From the NCBI GenBank assembly GCA_016271365.2, contig CM028131.1, forward strand, positions 289,419,001-289,483,000: a stretch of 64,000 nt of DNA. The letters are read 5' to 3'. This DNA comes from Neoceratodus forsteri (Eukaryota > Chordata > Ceratodontiformes > Ceratodontidae). The notes below the pieces were generated by a model. That model was not told the DNA's origin and did not search any database. It saw only the letters and a program-made list of their open reading frames with translations. Both the position numbers and the translations under genes were made by a program. Positions 54,175 through 62,922 of this stretch are shown piece by piece. Position 1 is the stretch's first letter, and every line of letters begins with the position of its first letter.

Positions 54175-54330
54175 TTACTGCTGCTCATCTTCCCCAAATA
54201 TGTCAGTCTTCTTGCGCTTCATTTCTTCAAAATCAAATTCTGAACCTGTCATCCTCTTGTAGATGTCCTTTATGTCATCGCAAGTGGTCTCAAAGTGAGT
54301 GGTGGCATCGTATGAACGTGAAATAAAGAT
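54175..54330 (-). CDS. GDI2: GDI2 last coding exon (Rab GDP dissociation inhibitor beta, C-terminus)
   Basis: The minus strand reads, after a CCTCAG acceptor, 51 codons and a TAA stop at 54,175-54,177. The segments [39 protein letters not shown] and [12 protein letters not shown] match the conserved C-terminus of vertebrate GDI2, and less closely GDI1, which has a different exon end. The acceptor falls just before the Ile of IFIS, where the last intron of this gene is expected. GDI proteins extract GDP-bound prenylated Rabs from membranes and keep them soluble in the cytosol. The rest of the gene is not in the window, and the intron is longer than the 9.6 kb visible to its right. The open frame and codon-level conservation contrast with all surrounding repeats. 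The extra EQQ at the end differs from the short mammalian ending. Confidence 0.93.
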   Translation of the reverse strand: MFISRSYDATTHFETTCDDIKDIYKRMTGSEFDFEEMKRKKTDIFGEDEQQ

Positions 54331-54336
54331 CTGAGG
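54331..54336 (-). other. GDI2: Splice acceptor of GDI2 last exon
   Basis: CCTCAG on the minus strand, preceded by a pyrimidine-rich tract (TTGTTTTTT). The reading frame begins directly after it. Confidence 0.85.
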
Positions 54337-54544
54337 AAAAAACAAGATTATAACCAGTGAGAAACTAATAGATCCTTACATGCCAAGTCAATACACACAG
54401 AAAAACACATTTAAGTTAGTGGAACTACCTATGTATTAAAGAGCAGACATCTACTTCACTCTGTAAACTAATCATCTACTGCAAGTCATTAAAGAATTGT
54501 TTTTTCTGTTATCTTTCTAAGAATTTATTAAAAACTCATTCCTC
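54337..54544 (-). other. GDI2: GDI2 intron, unique part 1
   Basis: AT-rich sequence with no repeats or frames recognised. Confidence 0.6.
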
Positions 54545-54985
54545 CTGGAACTGCAGACCAGGCAAGAGAGAGAGGTGATATGACAGAGACCTTCAAGTTC
54601 CTGAAGGAAATAAACAAGGTGAATTGTGAAGCACTATTTAGCCGGAGAAGAGAGCCAAGCACCTGAACTCAAGTGGAAACTGGCAAGGGGAAGGTTTAAC
54701 AGGGATGTGAGGAAGTTTTACTTTACAGAAAGGGTGGTAGAGCCATGGAACATTCTGCCAGTGGAGGTGGTGGGAACCAAGACAGTAAATTGTTTCAAGC
54801 AGGGCTGCAACAGAGTGAAGCGTTTGGTGGTCACTTAGATTGGTAGTAAGGAGGGGAGCAGGGGAAGGAGGACCAGGAGGGATAAAACCATGTATGGACA
54901 ATTGGTTCTGGGTCACGTAGGGAACTCTGGACAGACCAGATGAACCTTTGGTCTTTTCTGTCATCGTTGTCTAAATTCTCTTTGA
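54545..54985 (+). mobile_element. CR1 3' end in GDI2 intron (antisense to the gene)
   Basis: Contains CR1 C-terminal coding phrases (GRFNRDVRKFYFTERVVEPW, 54,685-54,750), then 'gggataaaaccatgtatgga' and 'cagaccagatgaacctttgg'. 5'-truncated. Confidence 0.8.
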
Positions 54986-55757
54986 ATGCATATTCATGTT
55001 GAAACGTTCTGTACTCAACCATATTAAAAATGGCCACCATGGATAGACCCCTCCTCCAAAATCTGAAATCCACATAAAAAGCTTTAATGGAAAGGAAACA
55101 CTGCAGCATACCAAATTCATCAATGCCACCAGCTGGTTGGTCTCTGTATATGCATCTCTTTTGTTTTGTTTCCCTGACCTGTAATATGAGCAGTCTTTAG
55201 CCTCCCTATTACACCATCATAATCATTCAAACCACTGACACCATCAGTAGCAATCAGTCAACGGCTCCTGAGGCCAACACCACTATTTGCATAGGCTGCT
55301 ATACTGATGAATACGACGGAGCAGCATCTCAAAGTACTCAATTTTCAACAAAGTAGCAAAAAGAGTGACTACTAAAATAAAAAGCTTAAAACTACATTTC
55401 TATGGCACGCCACAATGTCATCATTAATGCCCCCTAAGAAAATAAACCTCCGAGTTGTACAAAATTTGCTGTACAATTGATTCAAAAGACCTGTTTGCAT
55501 CACCAAATCCAGTGCAAGCATGAATATGGTATGCAGACTTGAGAAAGCAGACAGCACTGCAAACAACCAAATAGCCAGGACTGTGCCCGTGATAGCTCCT
55601 CAAATGCAACCTGTAAAAGAAGGTCAGACTGCTCAACAAAAGGTTGGTTTAAGACAGCAAAACTGCAGAACAAAAAATGATGCAAAACAGTGCATGTGTG
55701 TATGCTAGCAGGAGTAAAGGATGCAAACTCCAGTTAGTGAAACAACGCAAAAAAGAT
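54986..55757 (-). other. GDI2: GDI2 intron, unique part 2
   Basis: About 770 bp of AT-rich sequence with no transposon hallmark, no GDI2 upstream exon and no RNA gene seen. Short open frames here overlap on both strands and lack any recognisable content. Confidence 0.55.
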
Positions 55758-56690
55758 AAAAATACCTTAGTAATCTTGTTTCTTCCAAGGTATTCTTCAA
55801 TATGATTAACACTAGCAGTCAGCCTCCCGAGTTGAGCTGCCTTGGAGATGAATGGAACTTAAGCAAATGATGGAACATCTACTGGCTCGTGCCACCATCC
55901 AAACTGCTGCCCTTACCAACTGCTGTATTCTACAATGCTCAGATTTCACTGGAGCCTGTAGGAATAGGCCCCTTACTGATCTATTTTAACTAGTGATAAT
56001 TTTAAATACAGTAACAAACCCCTCTTTTACCTTGTCCCCTGATAACGTCAGATAGGACCATAAGCAAGAAGAACAGGGCCACCTACTTCTCAAACACAAC
56101 CTAACCAGTGTAAGACCCTTATAACAATAAAAAAAAAAAAAAAAAAACCCCCACCAGCTGTAATGCAGAGGCTAACTGGTTCTGGAAGGGTCAGTAGGGT
56201 GGGAGGGTTAATCATACTGAAGAATACCTTGGAAGAAACAAGATTACTAAGGTAAGTATTTTTTTCTTCCAACACCAGGAATTCTTCAATATGATTAACT
56301 TTAGCAGACTACGAAGCAGTACCTTTGGAGGTGGACACAGAACCCTATTTAGGGAACAGGGTCTGCAGCAGTGCTGTGCTTTATAAACCTGGCATCACTT
56401 CTGGATTGTGCATCCAAGCTATAGTGCTTTGTAAAAGTATGCACCGTTCTCCATGTAGCTGCTTTGCAGATTTCCAGTAGAGCAATGTCTCTGGCTGCTG
56501 CTACTGTAGCAGCTGTTCCCCTTGTAGAATGCGCCCTTAGGCCCACTGGGGGCTCTTTTCCAGATTTACTACAGCAGAACTGTATACATTGAACTAGCCA
56601 GCATGCAACTGTCCTTTTTGAAGCTGATTTTCCTTTTCCCACGTCGCCATAGGTCAGGAAAGCCCTCCAGTTTTCCTGCCAGAGGAAGTA
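55758..56690 (-). mobile_element. DIRS-7: 3' part of a DIRS element
   Basis: ITR at 55,758-55,960 and internal complementary region at 56,205-56,310 (taccttggaagaaacaagat, then ttactaaggtaag), followed by the recombinase C-terminus (56,349-56,690). It is cut at 56,690 where a SINE begins and does not resume. The ends are related to DIRS-6. Confidence 0.85.
56349..56690 (-). pseudogene. DIRS-7 tyrosine recombinase C-terminus
   Basis: The minus-strand frame has FLTYGDVGKGKSASKRTVA, LRAHSTRGTAATVAAARDI (HSTR cluster), LEICKAATWRTVHTFTKHYS (nucleophile tyrosine kept) and SLDAQSRSDARF. The last few codons are altered relative to the usual LQSLFPK ending. Only the last ~110 codons remain because the element is truncated. 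This would be the catalytic part of the integration enzyme. It is too short to act. Confidence 0.85.
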
Positions 56691-56872
56691 TAGTGCAGTG
56701 GTACAAGGCTCTGAGCTACAAATCTGGAGACCTGGGTCTGAATCCCATAGCCTCCACTTGCATACCATGTGATACTGAGCAAGTCAATTAACTCCTTGTG
56801 CTCCCAGGTCGCACCTGTAAACAAGCTTCAGCTTCGTGAGTCTCTCCTGGTTAACAAAAATAAACAGTTATG
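56690..56872 (+). mobile_element. tRNA-derived SINE with LINE-type 3' tail
   Basis: The head has an A-box-like tagtgcagtggtacaaggc and a B-box-like gggtctgaatcc (56,734-56,745) spaced as in tRNA genes. The 3' part, ccaggtcgcacctgtaaaca then tctcctggttaacaaaaata, matches the tail of the L2-like LINEs at 4,050-4,110 and 16,460-16,520. It lies at the DIRS-7/DIRS-8 boundary. Such tail sharing is how SINEs borrow a LINE's reverse transcriptase. Confidence 0.75.
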
Positions 56873-56876
56873 TAAG

Positions 56877-58490
56877 CCCTTACCGTAATAGAAGATCTCA
56901 CAGAGGCGCTTGCAGTAGGCAATAACCATTAGGACTAGAGCCATCAGGCACTAGGATCGCATGGAAAACTTTAGCTAGCGGTGTCTGGCGGGGGACCGCC
57001 AACTCAACGTCACGTGATGGACGTCAGAGTGACACTATATAGTGGGTTGTCCCCATGCCCACCCTCCAGTTCTCTTGCTGGAGACAGGTGTGACAGGAGA
57101 AAGAAGTGGGCTCCTGGAGCCAAAAGAAAGGCTAGAAAGAAGTAGCTGCAGAAGCATGGGGAAGGTGGGAAGGAAAAAGGTACCTACTGCAAAAGCACCT
57201 CTCGAAGATCTACTGTTACGGTAAGTTCTGACTCAACTGTACTATCTTACTTCGAGAGGGCTCTTGCAGAAGGTAATAACCATTAGGACAGAGTCCCAAG
57301 CAGTGTAATTCAGACAAAGGCTGAAGCACGGGAGGCAGGAAAGATCTACAGTAGGTATCAGATTAAGACAGGAGGCCCTGAAGGACAGCTAGTTCAAAGC
57401 CTGCCCTGCGCCTAGAGGCAATTTCCAGACTGCAGTGTTTGGTAAAGGCATGGACAGAGCTCCAAGTGGCTGCCGCAGAAACATTTCTGAAACAAGCAGC
57501 AGATGCAGCCATGAGTCTGGTTGAATGCTCCTCAACTTCCCCAGGAAGGGGCTCATTAGACTTCTGATAAAACAAAATGCAGTTTGCTAACAATTTAGAT
57601 AATCATTGTTTGGAAACTACCATGCCCTCTCTTTTGGGCACAAAAGAAACAAAAAGCTGATCAGTTTTATAACAACGCAAGGTTCTGTGCACATCTGAGC
57701 GTGTGTAGAATGGCCTCCCCTCGATTAGAATGCTTGGGGTAATACACTGGCAAGTGTATGGTCTGATTCAGAGTAAATTCAGACACCACCTTAGGTAAAA
57801 ACTTAGAATTTGTACGCAAAGCCACCCAGTTGCTGTGGAAAAATCAAATAAGGCTTCTTACAACATCAGGGCCTGAAGCTCAGAAATCCTTCGAGCAGAA
57901 GTAATGGCAAATAAAAAGAGCACTGTCCAGGAAAGGCAGCATAGGTTGCGGCTGGTTCAAAGGGAGGCAAGGTGAGTTTTCTCAAGGATGATGTTCAAAT
58001 CCCACGGAGGAACAGGGTTCCTGATTGGGGGTTTCCGATGAAGAATTTCTTTCAAAAGGTTTTGGAAACCTCCAACTGTGCCAAAGTTTTGCCGTCCACC
58101 AGAGTGTGGTGGGCAGAAATGGCAGACAAGTGGACCTTCAGCAAAGAATAGCTAAGGCCAAGGTCCGAGAGATGCAGCAAGTATTCCAAGACCTGTGAGA
58201 CAGGGCAAGAGAAAGGGTCCCATCCCATGTTGGTTGCCCAAATGAAGAACCTCTTCCACTTCACAGCATATGTGAATCTTGTGGATGGCTTACGGGCCTC
58301 CACAAGGATTTCAGCCACTCTGGAAGAGACCCCAAAGCGTGCAACAGCTACATCAGCAGGCGCCACATGTGAAGGCGAAGGGATTAAAGCTCTGGATGGA
58401 ACAGCTTGCCCTGGTCCTGGGTCAGCTGATTCTGGCACAGGCATAGGGGAACCGGAGGTTCCACTCTCAACTGCTCAAGCAGAGGAAACC
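56877..58490 (-). mobile_element. DIRS-8: 3' part of a DIRS element
   Basis: ITR from 56,877 (cttaccgtaatagaagatct) to about 57,100, internal complementary region at about 57,190-57,300 (ctgttacggtaagttct in the centre), then the recombinase. It is cut near 58,490 by DIRS-9 of the same family. Confidence 0.85.
57363..58490 (-). pseudogene. DIRS-8 tyrosine recombinase remnant
   Basis: The N-terminal part (58,052-58,444) reads LVEARKPSTRFTYAVKWKRF and VLEYLLHLSDLGLSYSLLKVH. The C-terminal part (57,363-57,593) has VEEHSTRLMAASA and FTKHCSLEIASRRRAGFELA. The nucleophile tyrosine is a cysteine (TGC at 57,432-57,434), a single-base change from TAC. The central arginine-box region near 57,880 and the lead to HSTR are frameshifted. 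A dead copy of the integration enzyme. Confidence 0.85.
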
Positions 58491-59014
58491 ACAGCAGATC
58501 TTTGAAAACAGCTCTTGCAGCAGGTTACACCATTAGGACTGAAGCCGGCAGGCGCCAGGACCCAACGGAAATTTTCTAGCTAGCAGTCTTCAGCGGAGAC
58601 CGCCTCCGACGTCGGTCCCGCCCCAGATGTCCGGCATAGTACATAAGGAGGCTGTCCCCCCACAATCCTCAGTTCTCCCGCCGGAGACTCACAGCTGCTG
58701 GATGACATCAGAAAAGGAGACCGAGGATCCGCCACCATATGGCAAAGACTATTGAATAGGAATGTCCCATCTCATAAGATGGGTGCTTGACTATGACCTA
58801 CCTCCAAAAAGGGGGATGGTGGGCGGGAAGGTACCTGCTGCAAGAGCTGTTCTCGAAGATCTACTGTTACGGTAAGTTCTTACGTAACTGTACTATCTTA
58901 CTTCGAGATACAGCTCTTGCAGCAGGTTACACCATTAGGACTGATTTCCAAACAATAGTGGCAATCATGCGTCACTGGGAGGAGGAAAGGTAGAGATCTC
59001 GATATTACTCAAGC

Positions 59015-60290
59015 CTAGGACAGAAGTCCCTGAAGGACGGCTAGACCGAACCCCGCTCTTCGCCTCGATGCAATGTCCAGACTGTAAGGCCTGATAAAGG
59101 TATGCATAGAGCTCCAAGTAGCTGCAGCGCAAATAGCTGAGGTGGAGGTGTTCTTTAACACCGCAAAAGAAGTAGCCACCCCTCTTGTGGAATGACCCTT
59201 GACCGCACCCGGTAAGGGTTTATTGTGCTCGTCATAACAGAAAGTGATGCACTGGATGAGCCACCTCGAGATTGATTGGAGACAGGAGCTCCCTTCATCC
59301 TGTGAGCAAAGGAGACGAAAAGTTGGTCTGACTTTCAGAGCTGTTTGGTTCTGGTCAGATAGTATCTGAGGCATCGATGCATGTCTAGGGTGTGCAGAAA
59401 GGCTTCTCCCCGATTAGTGTACCTTGGGAAATACACTGGTAGATCAATATCCTGGTTAAGGGTGACGGCTGAAACCACCTTAGGCAAGAACTTTGGGTTT
59501 GTCCTTAGGGATACCCTGTCCTGATGGAAAATCAAATTAGGCTCTTTGCACACAAGAGCATGCAATTCCGAGATCCTTCTAGCCGAAGTAACGGCAACTA
59601 AAAATAACGTTTTCCAAGACAGAAAACGTAGCTCGCAATCCATGGCTGGTTCAAAAGGTGGCAACGTAAGCTGCTCCAGGATAAAAAGTAAGTCCCAAGG
59701 AGGAATTGGATCTTTGATGGGCGGCCTAAGGTGGAGGATTCCCCTTAAGAAGGCAAGAGTAGTGTCCAGCTGGGCCACCATCCAATGGCCTACTGGGGCC
59801 TGATAAGCAGAAATTGCACAAAGGTGCACTTTAATCGAGGAGTAAGCCAGTCCGGAGTGGAAGAGGGAAAGCAGGTAGTCCAGAACCAGCTTTTCAGGAC
59901 AGTCTAACGGTGAAAAGCCCACAAACAGAATCTACACCATTTCATGGTGTACGCTGCGTGGGTTGCCGGTTTTCTGGCAGCAGAGATTACGTCTGCCACT
60001 TCTTGCGAGACCCCGTATCGCATCATGACTATGTCTCTAGCAGTCAAGCGTGCAGGTTCCATGAACGCAAGTCTGGGTGGACCAATGAACCCACCTCCTG
60101 AGACAATAAATGGGAGCCGATTGGCAAAGGAACTGGAGGTTCCCGGGATAGCTAGTGCAGAAGAGGGAACCAAATCTGTCTGGGCCAGAAGGGCGCGATC
60201 AAAATGAGCATTGCTTGCTCCCTGCGAAAGTTTTAATGGGAAAGGAGGGAAGGCATAGAGGAATCTGCCTGCTGTCTCGCCAGAAAACAC
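59015..60290 (-). pseudogene. DIRS-9 tyrosine recombinase
   Basis: Three consecutive open blocks in different frames cover nearly the whole protein. 60,290-59,904 has the N-terminal half (AARKPATHAAYTMKWCRF). 59,922-59,335 has LFLVAVTSARRISELHALV with the first catalytic arginine, FLPKVVSAVTLNQDIDLPVY and a helix. 59,374-59,015 has VKGHSTRGVATSFA, FIRPYSLDIASRRRAGF with the tyrosine kept, and LQGLLS. Only two frameshifts separate them, so all catalytic residues survive at residue level. The frames overlap RNase H at the 5' side as usual. Confidence 0.88.
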
Positions 60291-60299
60291 CAGGCCCTG

Positions 60300-62031
60300 G
60301 ATCTAGCGAGCAAAAATTGGACAGTTTTGTGTTGGATGGGGACGTGAAAAGGTCCAATTCTGGAGTGCCCTATCTGTGAAACAGATCCTCTGTCACCTCC
60401 TGTAGAAGTTCCCACTCATGGACTCTGGCCTGAGAGTGGCTCAGACCATCTGCGATGGTGTTGTCCACTCCCGGGACGTGTACTGCAATAAACTTTGCGC
60501 CGTGTTGCAATATCCACTCCCACACTCTCATGGCCTCCCTGCAAAGCGGTTAGATGATGATGATGATGAAACTTTATTTTTATACAGGAAATTCTAATCA
60601 TTAGGATTATACAATCCTGTTCACAAGATAGTCCTGTTTAGGAGTGAGTGCCTCCTTGTTTGTTGAGGTAATACATCACTGCGGCATTGTCTGTTTGTGA
60701 CAGGAGTGTACCCAGTGGAATCTCTGACTGGAAGGCTTGCAAAGCGTAAAGGACTGCCCTCATTTCCAAAATGTTGATGTGGAGATGAGACTCCTGGGCT
60801 GTCCATAGGCCCCGAGACCGGACACTGTCCAGGTGAGCTCCCCACCAGAGACCTGAGGCATCTGTGGAGAGTGTCACAGTCAGAGGCGGCGCGATGAACG
60901 GAAACCCCGCGGAGAGGTTCCCCTGATTTAGCCACCACTGCCAATCCCGAATTACAGCATTCGTAATTGGGATTGGCTGCTGCAGATGGTCTTGTCTTTG
61001 GTCCCATTGCACCTTTAGCATCCACTGGGTTACCCACATGTGAAGTCGTGCCAGCGGGACTGTTGTAATGGCCGCAGCCATGTGTCCGAGTAGGCGAAGG
61101 ACCGATCTGGCCGGGACGGTCATCTTCACTGACAAGTCCCTGATGAGGGATCTGATGTGTTCCGTTCTGTCCAAGGGAAGAAAAGCTTTCCCTCCGACGG
61201 TGCCCAGCACTGCTCCTATAAACTGCAGTTTCTGGGACGGCACCAGGAGTGACTTCTCGTAGCTGATGAGAATACCCAGTGATTGAAAAAGGGACTGGGT
61301 GCAGTGAATGGCCGTCATCAGTGCCTCCCTGGACAGCGCCATGAGAAGCCAGTCGCCCAGGTATGGGAACACGTAGTGGCCTTGTCTCCTTAGAGACGCC
61401 ACTACGACCGTCATGCACTTCGTGAATACGCGAGGTGCCGATGACAGCCCGAAGGGAAGAGCTCGGAACTGATAATGGCAGCTCTGAAACTCGAAGTGCA
61501 GGAACCTCCGGTGCGCTTGAACAATCTGAATATGCAGGTAGGCGTCTTGCATGTCCAAAGACGCCAGAAATGCATCTTGCTTCAGCATGGGAATTAGGCC
61601 CAGAAGGGTCACCATGCGGAAGCGTTTGTAAACGACAGACTGGTTGAGGTCGCTGAGGTCCCCTGTTTTCTTTGGAACCAGGAAGAAGTGAGAATAGTAC
61701 CCTAGTCCTCTCTGTTCTCTGGAACGTGCTCTAAAGCTTCCTTTTCCAGAAGTGCAAGCACCTCCTGCTGTATGAGCAGGGCATGCTGACCCGAATTTCG
61801 GGAAAGCAGGGGAGGTCTTGTGGGTGGACTGCCAAGAAATTCTATATAGTGGCCTTTTTTGACCAGTTGCAGAAACCACCTGTCGGTGGTGATCGACTGC
61901 CACCCTGGCAAGTGGCGTGCGATGCGACCCCCGACTTTCTTTTCCCGTTGATCCTGAGGAGGGGCGGGGGCAGGGAAGGAGTCATGTTGTGGCAGCGTTT
62001 GATCCGGCAGGCTATGCCGACTGCAAATCAC
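60300..62031 (-). pseudogene. DIRS-9 reverse transcriptase and RNase H
   Basis: A 421-codon open frame (60,638-61,903) holds GLGYYSHFFLVPKKTG, AFLASLDMQDAYLHI, CHYQFRALPFGLSSAPRVF and FPYLGDWLL, where the catalytic YLDD reads YLGD (GGC codon at 61,355-61,357). FLPLDRTEHIRSLI and the RNase H blocks TLSTDASGLWWGAHL, LHINILEMRAVLYAL and QTDNAAVMYYLNKQGG follow. The first metal-binding aspartate of the RT is lost by a single change. RNase H is split at 60,554-60,641 by an ~88-bp insertion and continues to about 60,420 with the DGLSHSQA segment. N-terminal RT sequence extends to 62,031 in another frame. Confidence 0.88.
60554..60641. repeat. ~88-bp insertion with (GAT)n in DIRS-9 RNase H
   Basis: Begins atgatgatgatgatg then aaactttatttttatac and is flanked by gttag / gtttag, a possible short duplication. 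The DIRS-1 equivalent (11,300-11,315) reads through without it. On the minus strand it ends in aataaagtttcatcatcatc, which looks like a LINE or SINE 3' tail. Confidence 0.55.
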
Positions 62032-62784
62032 TGACCTCTGCGGGTGAAAGTGCCCCTCTGCTGTTAGCCAGAACGTGGCTGTTGCCTTTGTAGCCGGCCA
62101 CGGAAGCGGCTCTGGTTCCTACGAAAGGAACCAGGATGAGACCTGTACATGGCCTGTACAGATCGGACTGCCTTCCCTGCGTCCTGAAGTTTGGTGATTA
62201 CTCTCTCGGAGGAGTCACCAAATAGAACCTCGCCATTATAAGGGACATCTAAGATGTTCTTCTAGGTGGCCTGTCGCCGGGGTCGGGCGTCAGGAGCACC
62301 TTAAGAGTCGTCGACCGAAGCCCTAGCTGAGAAGAAAAAATTACTCACCTTAGTAATGTTGTTCCTTATAATGGAGTCTTGCTGTATTCTGACAAATTGC
62401 AGTGATGTCCAACCTTTGAACTGCCCCGGAGATGAGAGTTAACTTTCCATGCCAGGCATGGAACGCTTAGCTTGAGCTCGGTTGAGACTCTGTCTGTAGC
62501 TGTTTGAACTCAAACCGTCAGATCTTTACGAGCTATACTCACTGAGTGTCCTGTGTGGAAACTAAACTTACACTAGCCAACTGGCTACTAAATATAATAA
62601 ACAGATTTTTTTGGTCCCAAAACAAAGACTCAAGTCAGGAAACCCAAAAAATGAAACAAAGACAACACCCACACACCCAAACTAAAGGTGTGAGAAATAA
62701 GAGGTGGGGCACCTCTCGAGTGCCAACACTGCTATTGCCCACCCACGTCCCAAAAACAAGGGTTCTGAGAGGGGAGGCGGGGGG

Positions 62785-62880
62785 TCAGAATACAGCAAGA
62801 CTCCATTAGAAGAAACAACATTACTAAGGTGAGTATTTTTTTCTTCAAACAACATGAAGTCTTGCTGTATTCTGACAAAT
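62785..62880. repeat. DIRS-10 internal complementary region
   Basis: gtcagaatacagcaagactc through ttactaaggtgagtat to tcttcaaacaacatgaagtc: inverse copies of both expected element ends. Confidence 0.88.
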
Positions 62881-62922
62881 TGCAGACTACCAAGCAGTAC
62901 CTCCATGGAGGAGGGACAGAAC

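Larger units (their letters stand above)
58490..62270 (-). mobile_element. DIRS-9: DIRS lacking most of gag
   Basis: ITR at 58,490-58,700 and internal complementary region at about 58,830-58,945. The recombinase, RNase H and RT follow, with the gag C-terminus near 62,050-62,270. It is cut near 62,270, where a ~60-bp piece resembling DIRS-5 recombinase sequence and then DIRS-10 begin. It has the best kept RT frame in the window. Confidence 0.85.
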
